Source of the DNA: Actinomycetospora soli
GTDB lineage: Bacteria; Actinomycetota; Actinomycetes; Mycobacteriales; Pseudonocardiaceae
Length of the DNA stretch: 64,000 nt
Direction: 5' to 3'
NCBI RefSeq assembly: GCF_021026295.1
Contig: NZ_JAJNDA010000010.1
Coordinates: 124,001 to 188,000 of the forward strand
The notes under the pieces are model-generated. The model was not told the DNA's origin. It made no database searches and saw nothing but the letters and a program-made list of their open reading frames with translations. The translations under genes were made by a program, and so were the position numbers. Positions 55,370 through 63,337 of the stretch are shown one piece after another. Position 1 is the stretch's first letter, and each line of letters begins with the position of its first letter.

Positions 55370-56267
55370 GGGCGATCGCGACGACGACGAGCGCCCCGCC
55401 CGCCACCTGGGCGCCGGTGGGTCGCTGGGCGACGAGCCACCACGCCGTCAGCACGGCGAAGAGCACCTCGGTCAGCCCGACGAACGACGCCAGCCGCGAG
55501 CCGAGCCGGCCGACCGCGGCGATGCCGGAGAGGTAGGCGAGCGCCGTCGACACGGCGGCGACCAGCAGCACGCCCACCCACCACGGGGCGGTCCAACCGG
55601 CGAGGTCGATGGGGGCGGTGGCCGCACGCAGCGGCAGGACGCCGACGAGTCCGAGGACCGCGACCACCGCGCTCCCGACGAGGGTGCCGCCCGCGACGAG
55701 CACGAGCGCCGGCGGACCGTCCTGTCCGCGGCCCGACGCGGCCGAGAGCTGGAAGTACGCGGCGAGGCAGACCGCGGCGGCCAGCCCCCACGCGACCCCG
55801 ACGACGTCGACGGCCGCGCCCCGCCCGACGTCGAGCACGAGCACGAGACCCGCGATCGCCAGGGCCGCGCCGAGCAGCGTCAGGGGGCGGGGGCGTGCGC
55901 CGGAACGGGCCCAGGTCCAGCCGAGGAGCAGCACGGGCGCGGTGTACTCGATCAGCAGGGCGACGCCGACGGAGAGGCGCTCGACCGCGCCGAAGTAGCA
56001 GACCTGCGCCCCGGCGAGCGGGATCACGCCGTAGACGGCGACCGCCCGGAGGTGGCCGGGCCGCGGGCGCCAGCCCCGGGCGAGGAGGACCAGCAGCGGG
56101 ACGACGAGCAGCAGCGCCGTGCCCGCGAGGCGGCCGAGGGCGACGGCGGGCGCCGACCACCCGGCGGCGAGCAGGGAGGCGGCGAACGGCCCGGCCAGCC
56201 CGAAGGCGAACCCGGAGAGCAGGGCGATCGCGAGGCCGGGCGCGACGGAGGACGCTCGGATGGTCAC
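55338..56267 (-). CDS. EamA-type DMT-superfamily transporter
   Basis: A 309-residue protein of ten transmembrane helices in two EamA repeats (VYGVIPLAGAQVCYFGAVE, then AALAIAGLVLVLDVG in the first half). It is likely an amino-acid, sugar or metabolite exporter; substrate unknown. The start is the GTG at 56267, and the deacetylase start lies 18 bp away, divergently. Its 3' end overlaps the glycosyltransferase by 32 bp. Confidence 0.9.
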   Translation of the reverse strand: MTIRASSVAPGLAIALLSGFAFGLAGPFAASLLAAGWSAPAVALGRLAGTALLLVVPLLVLLARGWRPRPGHLRAVAVYGVIPLAGAQVCYFGAVERLSVGVALLIEYTAPVLLLGWTWARSGARPRPLTLLGAALAIAGLVLVLDVGRGAAVDVVGVAWGLAAAVCLAAYFQLSAASGRGQDGPPALVLVAGGTLVGSAVVAVLGLVGVLPLRAATAPIDLAGWTAPWWVGVLLVAAVSTALAYLSGIAAVGRLGSRLASFVGLTEVLFAVLTAWWLVAQRPTGAQVAGGALVVVAIALIRWAEPEPR

Positions 56268-56285
56268 GAGCGGACATCATGGACC

Positions 56286-56915
56286 GTGATGCTGCCGCTG
56301 GTGTCCGCGATCGCCCCCGTCCTGCAGGGTCGGGTGCTCCTCGCCGTGCCGACCCGGGCGCCGCGGTTCGCGGTGACCGTCGACGACGGGCCGGACCCGG
56401 CGACGACCCCGGCCCTGCTCGACGTCCTGGCCCGCCACGGGGCGCACGCGACGTTCTTCTGTCTCGGCGAGCGGGCGGCGGCGCACCCGGACCTCGCGGC
56501 GCGGATCGCGGCCGAGGGGCACGAGATCGGCAACCACACCTGGCGGGACCGGCCGACCTGGCAGCTCCCGCTCGACGCGTTCCGCGACGACCTGCGGGCG
56601 ACGCAGCGGCTGCTCGCGGCCCACGGGCCGGTGCGCTGGTTCCGGCCGGGCTCGGGGTGGCCGACGTCGGGTCACGTGGCGGTCGCGGAGGCCGAGGGGC
56701 TGCGCTGCGTCCTGGGGAGCGCGGTGGCGATCGCCGGCTCCGGGGCGGGGACGGCGACGAGCGCGGCGTGGCTCGAACCGGTCGTGCGGCGCGGGTCGGT
56801 CGTCGTCCTGCACGAGGGCCCGCAGCGCGTCGGCGTCGCGGGCACGCTCGACGGACTGCTGGTGCGGACCGCGCGCCGCGGACTGGTGGGCGGGACGCTC
56901 TCGGCGCTGTTCTGA
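56286..56915 (+). CDS. NodB-type polysaccharide deacetylase
   Basis: A 209-residue NodB-fold hydrolase. The metal/catalytic Asp pair is in TVDDGPDPATT, the HxxxH motif in GHEIGNHTW, and the conserved Arg-Pro in FRPGSGWP. It would remove acetyl groups from a glycan. There is no signal peptide, unlike typical extracellular deacetylases. The start is GTG at 56286 or ATG at 56289. It is divergent from the EamA gene by 18 bp and convergent with tRNA-Arg. Confidence 0.88.
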   Translation: MMLPLVSAIAPVLQGRVLLAVPTRAPRFAVTVDDGPDPATTPALLDVLARHGAHATFFCLGERAAAHPDLAARIAAEGHEIGNHTWRDRPTWQLPLDAFRDDLRATQRLLAAHGPVRWFRPGSGWPTSGHVAVAEAEGLRCVLGSAVAIAGSGAGTATSAAWLEPVVRRGSVVVLHEGPQRVGVAGTLDGLLVRTARRGLVGGTLSALF

Positions 56916-56919
56916 GGGG

Positions 56920-56992
56920 CGCCCCCGGCAGGATTCGAACCTGCGACACCCGCTTTAGGAGAGCGGTGCTCTATCCCCTGAGCTACGGGGGC
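56920..56992 (-). tRNA. tRNA-Arg, anticodon CCU
   Basis: Minus strand GCCCCCGTAGCTCAGGGGAT starts a 73-nt cloverleaf. Acceptor GCCCCCG pairs with CGGGGGC; the anticodon arm is CCGCT-CTCCTAA-AGCGG, anticodon CCT; the T arm is GCAGGTTCGAATCCTGC. No CCA is encoded. It reads the AGG codon. It sits 5 bp after the deacetylase stop. Confidence 0.95.
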
Positions 56993-57124
56993 CCACGTGC
57001 AGCGTAACCGCTCCGACGGGTCCGGCCCCGCGAGTGGTGCACGAGGCAGGTCTCCAAGGCCCTGGAGCGGCCTCATGTGCCTCTCGCGTTCGGAGCAGCG
57101 GCATCGGCGTTCGCGAGGCGGACG

Positions 57125-57574
57125 TCAGGCAGAGGTGCCCGGTCCGGAGCCTGCCTGCTGTGCACCTGGCGGCAACTCGGGCAGCACCCGCTCGACCCCG
57201 TCGACGAACAACCGCCCGCCCGGCCGCAGCGCCGCACGGATCGCGGCCGTCGCCGCGGCTCCCGGGTGCCGACCGTCGAGCACACCCACCCGCGTCGCGA
57301 ACGCCAGGTCGAACGGCTCCTCGCCCGGCGCCGGCGCGAGGTCCTCCACGGCCACGCACCGCACGGCCAGGCGCCCGGCGGCGATCGCGTCCGCACTCGC
57401 CGTCCGGAAGGCCCGCACGGCAGCGACGGACCGGTCGACGCCGAGCACGAACGTCACCCGGCGGGCCACCTCACGCGCGGCGGCACCCGGCCCGCAGCCG
57501 ATCTCGAGCACGCGCATCCACGGCTCGAGCGGCAGGGCGTCGACGATCGCGGCCAGGCGGGGCGAGAGGGTCAC
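57125..57574 (-). CDS. Class I SAM-dependent methyltransferase
   Basis: A 149-residue short methyltransferase. The SAM motif is VLEIGCGPGAAA, then VLGVDRS and the post-motifs FDLAFATRVG and LRPGGRLFVDG. Short for the family but the core is complete. The GTG at 57574 overlaps the upstream SDR-like stop by 4 bp. Substrate unknown. Confidence 0.85.
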   Translation of the reverse strand: MTLSPRLAAIVDALPLEPWMRVLEIGCGPGAAAREVARRVTFVLGVDRSVAAVRAFRTASADAIAAGRLAVRCVAVEDLAPAPGEEPFDLAFATRVGVLDGRHPGAAATAAIRAALRPGGRLFVDGVERVLPELPPGAQQAGSGPGTSA

Positions 57575-58236
57575 GCATCCAGGGACTCGGCGAACACGCG
57601 GAACTCATCGCGCCCGGTGTGCATCGACCACAGCGTCCCGCCGAGCACGGCCGGGTCCTTGCGCGGGTGCCCGGGCTCGATCGCCCCGGGGATGATCAGC
57701 TGCGCGACGTGGACGCCGTCGGCGGCGACCTCGTCGTGCAGCATCGTCGCGAAGGCGCCGAGCCCGGCGAACGCGATCGAGGTGCCCGCCACGCGCGACG
57801 ACGGCCGCGCCCCGGAGCCGCCGTTGACGAACAGCACCGTGCCGCGCCCGAGGAAGCGCATCCCCGGCAGCACCTGGTGCACCGCGGCGACCGGGCCGTA
57901 GATCGACGTCTCCACCGGCCCGACGAGGTCGGCGGCCGTCGTCTCGAGCACCGGCCGCAGGAAGTCCTTCTGCGGCAGCGGGCTGTACTGCAGCACCTCG
58001 ATCGGCCCGACGGTCTCGGTGATCCGCTCCAGCGTGCGCGCGAGAGCAGCCGGGTCGCGGGCGTCGGTGGCGAAGCCGTGCGCGGAGACGCCCTCGGCGA
58101 CGAGGTCCGCCGCCAACCCGCGCGCCCGGTCGAGGTTGCGCGAGACCAGCGCGACGTCGAAGCCCTCCGCGCCGAAGCGTCGCGCCGTCGCGGCGCCCAG
58201 TCCGCGCCCGGCCCCGATGATCGCGATCGTCGTCAC
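57571..58236 (-). CDS. SDR-fold protein with missing catalytic Tyr-Lys
   Basis: A 221-residue Rossmann protein. The NAD(P)-binding GAGRGLGAATA and ATDARDP are normal, and VNGGSG keeps a Ser region. Where SDRs have YxxxK, the sequence runs AGTSIAFAGLGAFATM, with no Tyr or Lys. It is therefore likely non-catalytic or uses another mechanism. The GTG at 58236 is 20 bp from the NTF2-like gene. It is coupled by overlap to the methyltransferase. Confidence 0.85.
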   Translation of the reverse strand: MTTIAIIGAGRGLGAATARRFGAEGFDVALVSRNLDRARGLAADLVAEGVSAHGFATDARDPAALARTLERITETVGPIEVLQYSPLPQKDFLRPVLETTAADLVGPVETSIYGPVAAVHQVLPGMRFLGRGTVLFVNGGSGARPSSRVAGTSIAFAGLGAFATMLHDEVAADGVHVAQLIIPGAIEPGHPRKDPAVLGGTLWSMHTGRDEFRVFAESLDA

Positions 58237-58256
58237 GGGGCCCTGACTGCCCGCGC

Positions 58257-58661
58257 TCAGGCGTCCTTGAACGTCGTCAGCTGCGCCCCGACCCGCTGTC
58301 CCATGGCCGCGCCGAGCGCCTGCAGCCCCGACAGCGGCCGCACCATCACCTCGAACTCGGTGATCAGCCCGTCGTCGTCCACGTGGATCAGGTCGACGCC
58401 GCGCAGCGCCTTGCCGTCGACCGTCGCCGCGAACTCCAGCACCGCGTCCGACCCCTCGCGGAACTGCCGGTGGTAGCGGAAGTCCTCGAACACGGTGAGC
58501 ACGGTGGACAGGGCGAGCACCACCGCGTCCCGCGAGGGGTAGGGCGTGTGCGCGACGGGCGACCGGAACACCGCGTCGGGGTGCACGATCTCCGGCAGCT
58601 CGCTCATGTCGCGCCGCTCGACCATGGCGTGCCAGCGGGCGAGGGTGTCGTCGAGGGTCAT
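58257..58661 (-). CDS. NTF2/SnoaL-like protein
   Basis: A 134-residue cone-fold protein. TLARWHAMVERRDMSELPEI and VHPDAVFRSPVAHTPY, then VLEFAATVDGKALRGVDLIH, are SnoaL/limonene-hydrolase-like patterns. Members are isomerases, hydrolases or ligand binders; no catalytic call is possible. The ATG overlaps the rhodanese stop by 4 bp, so it belongs to the GntR-rhodanese operon. Confidence 0.85.
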   Translation of the reverse strand: MTLDDTLARWHAMVERRDMSELPEIVHPDAVFRSPVAHTPYPSRDAVVLALSTVLTVFEDFRYHRQFREGSDAVLEFAATVDGKALRGVDLIHVDDDGLITEFEVMVRPLSGLQALGAAMGQRVGAQLTTFKDA

Positions 58662-58984
58662 GCGTCGAGCCTGCCGGGCGACCCGTCGTCGCGCACCAGT
58701 GCCCCGCCGTGCTCGGCGTACGCGCGCAGGCCGCCCGCCAGGCTCGCCGCGTCGACGCCGGCCCCGGCGAGCTGCTCGGCGGCCCGGCCGCCGCGGCCGC
58801 CGCCCCGGCAGGTGGTGATCACGGTGCGGGCCGCGAACTCCGCGGGGTCCAGCTCACCGAGCGGTCGGTGCAGCGACCCGGGTGCGTGCCCGGCCGCCCA
58901 CTCGTCCGGCTCCCGCACGTCGACGAGCACGGCCTCCCCGGCCGCCAGCCGGCGCCGGGCCTCGTCGGGATCGATGTCGGTCAT
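58658..58984 (-). CDS. Rhodanese-domain sulfurtransferase
   Basis: A 108-residue single rhodanese domain. DVREPDEWAAGHAPGS is the signature and the active-site Cys is in VITTCRGGGRGG, whose Gly-rich loop is unusual. It would transfer sulfane sulfur. It is coupled by 4-bp overlaps to the GntR gene upstream and the NTF2-like gene downstream. The divergent YeiH exporter suggests a sulfur theme (inference). Confidence 0.9.
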   Translation of the reverse strand: MTDIDPDEARRRLAAGEAVLVDVREPDEWAAGHAPGSLHRPLGELDPAEFAARTVITTCRGGGRGGRAAEQLAGAGVDAASLAGGLRAYAEHGGALVRDDGSPGRLDA

Positions 58985-59772
58985 CGCGTGCCTCCCAGGT
59001 GGATGTCGTCGCGTTGGATCGACCAGGGCGCCGAGCGCCGGCCGAAGCTCGCCGTGAGGTGGAAGCGGTCGGCGCGGATCACGGTGTGCCGCCACTCGAC
59101 GGGCCGGTCCTCGGCGGTCCCCAGCCGCTCGATCCGGAAGACGGGTGCGCCCGGGGCGATGTCGAGGAGGTTCCCGACGGCGGGTGCGGCCACCTCCGCG
59201 TGGATGCGCTCGCGGCCGCCGTCGACGCGCAGGCCGGCGCGCGCCGCGAGCTCGCCGTAGAGGGCGGTGCGGGTGAGGTCCGCCTCGACGAGGGGCTCGG
59301 CGTCGGCGAAGGGCAGCCACGCCCGGTCCCAGGCCAGCGGCTCGCCGTCGGAGAGCCGGAGCCGCTCGACGACGAGCAGCGGGGTGGACTCCTCGAGGTC
59401 CAGGCGCCGGGCGACCACCCCGTCCGCGACGCGCTCGAGGCGTCGGACCTCGCTCGTCTGCGTCCGACCGGCCTCCTCGACGGCGGCGAACAGGCTGTAG
59501 GCCTCCCCGACCGGCTGGTCGATCGCCGGCGGCGGCCCCGGACGCGCGACCCGCGGCGCACGCCCGCGCTCGGCCACCACCACGCCGTCCGCCCGGAGCT
59601 GGGAGAGGGCCTGCCGCACGGTGTAGCGGCTCACCGCGTACTCCTCGGTGAGCGCGATCTCGCCGGGGAACGCGGCGTCGAACTCCCGCGCGTGGATGCG
59701 GCGGACGAGGTCGTCCTGCAGCTGACCCCACAGCGGCCGCCCGTCGGCCCGGCGCAGTGCCCGCGGTCCCAT
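58981..59772 (-). CDS. GntR/HutC family regulator
   Basis: A 263-residue regulator. The N-terminal winged helix includes IALTEEYAVSRYTVRQALSQ, and the C-terminal UTRA domain (about 95-245) binds a small ligand. It leads an operon with rhodanese and NTF2-like genes and is divergent from YeiH. An inverted repeat at 59812-59839 in the shared intergenic region is the likely operator. ATG at 59772 follows a GAGG site. Confidence 0.92.
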   Translation of the reverse strand: MGPRALRRADGRPLWGQLQDDLVRRIHAREFDAAFPGEIALTEEYAVSRYTVRQALSQLRADGVVVAERGRAPRVARPGPPPAIDQPVGEAYSLFAAVEEAGRTQTSEVRRLERVADGVVARRLDLEESTPLLVVERLRLSDGEPLAWDRAWLPFADAEPLVEADLTRTALYGELAARAGLRVDGGRERIHAEVAAPAVGNLLDIAPGAPVFRIERLGTAEDRPVEWRHTVIRADRFHLTASFGRRSAPWSIQRDDIHLGGTR

Positions 59773-59787
59773 CGCTCACCTCCTCGC

Positions 59788-59839
59788 TTGACCGTACATC
59801 GTGCCGGGCCTAATGTCCGGACAGATCGGTACGGACATT
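59788..59839 (+). promoter_or_regulatory. YeiH promoter with GntR-type operator
   Basis: TTGACC (59788) and TAATGT (59811) are separated by exactly 17 bp, a strong sigma-70 promoter. AATGTCCG (59812-59819) and CGGACATT (59832-59839) are exact complements overlapping the -10 and start site; TGTCCGGACA is a further palindrome. A bound regulator would block transcription. The divergent GntR protein is the likely ligand-responsive repressor. Confidence 0.7.
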
Positions 59840-59857
59840 CGAGCGGAGGCGGTCGGG

Positions 59858-60913
59858 ATGGCGGTCAGCGAGACCCCGGGGACGAGGACGACGACGACGC
59901 CGGTCGTGGTCGTCCGGCGGGTCCGCGACGTGGTGCCGGGCCTGCTCGCCGCGCTCGCCGTCGCGGGCGTCGCGACGGCGGCCGGCGCCGAGGTCCCGGT
60001 CGTGGGCGGGCCCGTCCTCGGCATCGTCATCGGCCTGCTGCTGGCCACCGTCCTGGCGCCGGGTCCGCGCTGGCGGCCGGGCTTCGCCGTGGCGGCGCGG
60101 CCGGTGCTGCAGGCGTCGATCGTCGTGCTGGGTGCCACCCTGTCGCTGACCCAGGTCGCCGCGGTCGGCCTGTCCTCGCTGCCGGTCATGCTCGGCACGC
60201 TCGTGGTCGCCCTCGGGGGCGCCTGGCTCCTCGGTCGCCTGCTCGGCATCGAGCGGGACACGACCCTGCTGGTGGGGGTGGGCACCGCGATCTGCGGTGC
60301 GTCGGCCATCGCCGCCACCCAGTCGGTGCTGCGCGCCCGGGAGTCGACCGTGGCCTACGCGATCGGCACGATCTTCGTCTTCAACATCGCCGCGGTGCTC
60401 GCCTTCCCGCCGATCGGGCACCTGCTCGGGCTCGACCCGCACGCCTTCGGCCTCTGGGCGGGGACCGCGATCAATGACACCTCGTCGGTGGTGGCCGCCG
60501 GGTACGCCTACGGCGGGGACGCCGGCCCGTACTCGGTCGTCGTCAAGCTGACGCGCAGCCTGATGATCATCCCGGTCGTCATGGCGGTCGCGTTCCTGGT
60601 CGCCCGGCGGGGCGGCGCCGCGCCCGCCCCGGGGCGACGCCCCCTGCCCTGGACCCGGCTCGTCCCGCTCTTCCTCGTGGGCTTCGTCGTCGCCTCGGCG
60701 CTGACGACGGTCGGGGTGGTGCCGACCTCGTGGCACCCGGCGGTCACGGCGGTCGGCACCTTCCTCATCACCACCGCCCTCGCGGGCATCGGGCTCTCGA
60801 TGCGCCTCGCCGATCTCCGTCGCGCCGGGGTGCGTCCCCTGCTCCTCGGCGGTTGCCTGTGGGTGCTGGTGGCCGCGAGCAGCCTCGGCATCCAGGCGAT
60901 CGCTGTGAGCTGA
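59858..60913 (+). CDS. YeiH-family (UPF0324) putative sulfate exporter
   Basis: A 351-residue polytopic membrane protein. GVGTAICGASAIAA is the family signature, with about ten helices. Relatives are proposed sulfate or sulfonate-product exporters. The ATG at 59858 follows CGGAGG; an ATG at 59801 lies upstream of the likely transcription start. It is divergent from GntR-rhodanese, which fits a role in disposing of a sulfur product. Confidence 0.88.
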   Translation: MAVSETPGTRTTTTPVVVVRRVRDVVPGLLAALAVAGVATAAGAEVPVVGGPVLGIVIGLLLATVLAPGPRWRPGFAVAARPVLQASIVVLGATLSLTQVAAVGLSSLPVMLGTLVVALGGAWLLGRLLGIERDTTLLVGVGTAICGASAIAATQSVLRARESTVAYAIGTIFVFNIAAVLAFPPIGHLLGLDPHAFGLWAGTAINDTSSVVAAGYAYGGDAGPYSVVVKLTRSLMIIPVVMAVAFLVARRGGAAPAPGRRPLPWTRLVPLFLVGFVVASALTTVGVVPTSWHPAVTAVGTFLITTALAGIGLSMRLADLRRAGVRPLLLGGCLWVLVAASSLGIQAIAVS

Positions 60914-60920
60914 TACGCAG

Positions 60921-60936
60921 CAACCGCTTTCGGTTG
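60921..60936 (+). terminator. Short hairpin after YeiH
   Basis: CAACCG-CTTT-CGGTTG, 6-bp perfect stem, 7 bp after the stop; it could also be an operator for the next gene. Confidence 0.4.
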
Positions 60937-60960
60937 TGCCCTACCGGGTACTCGTTAGGC

Positions 60961-61842
60961 ATGCGAACCAACGGGGACCGGTGGGACATCACGACGAGCG
61001 TCGGGGCCACGGCCCTGGGCGTCGCGGCAGCGCGCGCGGTGGAGAGCAGGCACCCCGCCCCGCTCGTCGACGACCCCTTCGCGCAGGCGTTCGTCGACCG
61101 CGCGGGGCTCGACGTGAAGCTGCCCGGCACCGCGACCGCCGACGCGGACTCGGAGGACACCTGGGGCGCGATGTCGACCTACATGGGCATCCGGTCGCGC
61201 TTCTTCGACGAGTTCTTCACCGACGCCGCGCGGGAGGGGATCCGCCAGGTCGTGATCCTCGCCGCCGGCCTCGACGCGCGCGCCTATCGGCTCCCGTGGC
61301 CCGACGGCGTGACGGTCTACGAGGTCGACCAGGACGCGGTGCTCGAGTTCAAGGACCGCGTGCTCGACGAGGAGTCGGCGCGGGCGAGCGTCCGGCGGGT
61401 CCCGGTCACCGTCGACCTGCGCGACGACTGGCCGGCCGCCCTCACGGCGGCCGGGTTCGACCCGTCGGTGCCGACGGCCTGGCTCGCCGAGGGACTCCTG
61501 CCCTACCTGCCGGCCGAGGCCGAGGACCTGCTCTTCGAGCGGGTCCAGCAGCTGTCCGCGCCCGGCAGCCGCATCGCCGTCGAGCACTTCGCGTCGGCCT
61601 CGACCCTCATCGCCGACCACCCGCGCTTCCGCGGGATGCAGCAGGCCCTCGGGCTCGAGATCGGCGAGCTGTTCTACCCCGAGGAGCGCGGGCGGACCCC
61701 GGAGGTCCACCTCGCCGAGCTCGGCTGGAAGGCGCTGGGCACGAGCGCGAAGGACCTCGCGGTCGCCTACGGCCGTCCGCTCGACGACGACACCCTCGAG
61801 CTCATGGGGCAGGTGGAGCTCCTCGAGGCCCTGCGCCTCTGA
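60961..61842 (+). CDS. SAM-dependent methyltransferase (TIGR00027/LCMT-like)
   Basis: A 293-residue methyltransferase of the actinobacterial S-adenosylmethionine group. TALGVAAARAVESRHPAPLV, then VVILAAGLDARAYRLPWP (SAM motif) and AWLAEGLLPYLPAEAE, are family hallmarks, as in the large mycobacterial paralogue set. Substrate unknown. The ATG at 60961 follows a TAGGC box so closely that the message may be leaderless. Confidence 0.92.
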   Translation: MRTNGDRWDITTSVGATALGVAAARAVESRHPAPLVDDPFAQAFVDRAGLDVKLPGTATADADSEDTWGAMSTYMGIRSRFFDEFFTDAAREGIRQVVILAAGLDARAYRLPWPDGVTVYEVDQDAVLEFKDRVLDEESARASVRRVPVTVDLRDDWPAALTAAGFDPSVPTAWLAEGLLPYLPAEAEDLLFERVQQLSAPGSRIAVEHFASASTLIADHPRFRGMQQALGLEIGELFYPEERGRTPEVHLAELGWKALGTSAKDLAVAYGRPLDDDTLELMGQVELLEALRL

Positions 61843-61855
61843 GGCCGCGATCGGA

Positions 61856-61896
61856 GACCGCGGGTCGGTTCCGGCCCGCCGTCGCCGACCGCGGTC
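61856..61896 (+). terminator. Hairpin after the methyltransferase
   Basis: GACCGCGG at 61856 pairs with CCGCGGTC at 61889-61896; adjoining bases extend the stem imperfectly. Confidence 0.5.
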
Positions 61897-61971
61897 GCGA
61901 TCTATGGTGCGTCCCGCTGAACCGATCTCGCCGCTGACGGGTGACCCGCTCGCTGGTTAGGGTTCCCGACC

Positions 61972-62541
61972 ATGACGACGGTGCTGGTGACCGGTGGCGG
62001 CGAGCGGCTCGAGCAGGTGACGGCCGCGGTGAGGGCGGCGGGTGCGGAGACGGTCGTGGTGGACGACCCGGGCCGGCTCGGCGAGGCCGTGAGCGGGCGG
62101 ACCTTCGACGGCTACGTCCAGCTCCCGGTGGCCATGACCCCGGGTGAGGGCAGCGTCGTCGCGAAGGTCGAGCAGTTCCTCACCCAGGGCATGCTCTCCC
62201 GCTTCCGCGCGGCCGCGACGGTGCTCCCGACGCTCGCGCCGGGCGCGGAGGTCCTGCTCGTCGGCGGGCAGACCAACGTCGACGTCGACGCCCCGGACGA
62301 CGCCGACGCCCGCGCCGCGATGCTGCGCGTGCTCGCCCACGCCCTGCGCGCCGAGCGGGCGCCCGAGCGCCTGACCGTGCGCGTCGCGAACTCGAGCTGG
62401 ACCGCCGAGCAGATCGCGGCCAAGGTCACCGGCACCGGTCACAGCGGGCCGACCGACCAGGGCCCGGACGACGCGGCGATCGGCAAGGCCTACGCGGACT
62501 GGCGCGCGGAGGTCGTCGGGCTGGCGCGGGTCGAGTTCTAG
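61972..62541 (+). CDS. Conserved hypothetical, Rossmann-like
   Basis: A 189-residue protein. TTVLVTGGGERLEQVTAAV is an SDR/Rossmann-like start, and VLLVGGQTNVDVDAPDD suggests a nucleotide-fold remnant, but no catalytic Tyr-Lys is present. A TTAGGG -10-like box precedes the ATG at 61972. No function is assigned. It precedes mprA but a palindrome separates them. Confidence 0.8.
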   Translation: MTTVLVTGGGERLEQVTAAVRAAGAETVVVDDPGRLGEAVSGRTFDGYVQLPVAMTPGEGSVVAKVEQFLTQGMLSRFRAAATVLPTLAPGAEVLLVGGQTNVDVDAPDDADARAAMLRVLAHALRAERAPERLTVRVANSSWTAEQIAAKVTGTGHSGPTDQGPDDAAIGKAYADWRAEVVGLARVEF

Positions 62542-62558
62542 AGGTGCGCTGCGCGCCC

Positions 62559-62598
62559 GTGAGTACCTGTGACGGCTATGGCCGTCACAACTGCTCAC
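62559..62598. repeat. 40-bp palindrome, copy 3 of 3 (slightly degraded)
   Basis: GTGAGTACCTGTGACGGC, TATG, GCCGTCACAACTGCTCAC. Fifteen of 18 pairs match; outer GCCC/GGGC extend the stem. It starts 17 bp after the preceding stop. Confidence 0.8.
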
Positions 62599-62602
62599 GG
62601 GC

Positions 62603-62634
62603 CTCAGGCACCTCTCAGGACTCCTGTCCATAGT
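62603..62634 (+). promoter_or_regulatory. mprA promoter with paired CTCAGG boxes
   Basis: CTCAGG occurs at 62603 and again at 62614, 11 bp apart, one helical turn, followed by CATAGT (62629-62634), a -10 just before the ATG at 62641. MprA of mycobacteria binds loosely conserved direct repeats and activates itself, so autoregulation is likely. Confidence 0.5.
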
Positions 62635-62640
62635 GGTGCC

Positions 62641-63333
62641 ATGCGGATCCTCGTCGTCGACGACGACCGGGCCGTGCGCGACTCGCTGCGCCGGTCCCTG
62701 GCGTTCAACGGCTACCAGGTCGAACTGGCCACCGACGGGCAGCAGGCCCTGGACACCATCCAGCAGGAACGCCCGGACGCGCTCGTCCTCGACGTCATGA
62801 TGCCCCGCCTCGACGGCCTCGAGGTGTGCCGGCGGCTGCGCAGCGCCGGCGACGACCTCCCCGTGCTCGTGCTCACCGCCCGCGAGGCGGTGTCGGACCG
62901 GGTCGCCGGGCTCGACGCCGGGGCGGACGACTACCTCGCCAAGCCGTTCGCGCTCGAGGAGCTCCTCGCGCGGCTGCGGGCGCTGTTGCGGCGCACCTCG
63001 CCGGAGGACCGCGACCGCGACGACACGCCCGACCCGCTGACCTTCGCCGACCTCTCGCTCGACCCCGTGACCCGCGACGTGAAGCGCGGCGACCGCGCCA
63101 TCACGCTCACGCGCACCGAGTTCAGCCTGCTCGAGCTGCTCATCGCGAACCCCCGCCGCGTGCTCACCCGCAGCCGCATCCTCGAGGAGGTCTGGGGCTA
63201 CGACTTCCCGACGACGGGGAACGCGCTCGAGGTCTACATCGGTTACCTGCGGCGCAAGACCGAGGCCGACGGCGAGCCCCGCCTGATCCACACCGTGCGC
63301 GGCGTGGGGTACGTGCTGCGCGCCGACGCCTGA
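62641..63333 (+). CDS. mprA: MprA-type OmpR-family response regulator
   Basis: A 230-residue response regulator. The acidic pocket is VVDDDR, the phosphorylated residue is Asp51 in [12 protein letters not shown], the switch Thr is in VLTAREAV and Lys in [10 protein letters not shown]. The C-terminal winged helix is [18 protein letters not shown] and [14 protein letters not shown]. From memory it is close to Mycobacterium MprA, which senses envelope stress with MprB. The sensor kinase gene expected downstream is absent; a polysaccharide lyase follows on the other strand. Confidence 0.9.
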   Translation: MRILVVDDDRAVRDSLRRSLAFNGYQVELATDGQQALDTIQQERPDALVLDVMMPRLDGLEVCRRLRSAGDDLPVLVLTAREAVSDRVAGLDAGADDYLAKPFALEELLARLRALLRRTSPEDRDRDDTPDPLTFADLSLDPVTRDVKRGDRAITLTRTEFSLLELLIANPRRVLTRSRILEEVWGYDFPTTGNALEVYIGYLRRKTEADGEPRLIHTVRGVGYVLRADA

Positions 63334-63337
63334 CCGG

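Noticed and set aside
56920..56992. tRNA-Arg as an attachment site for an integrated element
   Set aside because: No integrase gene, no repeated tRNA 3' end, and ordinary chromosomal genes on both sides.
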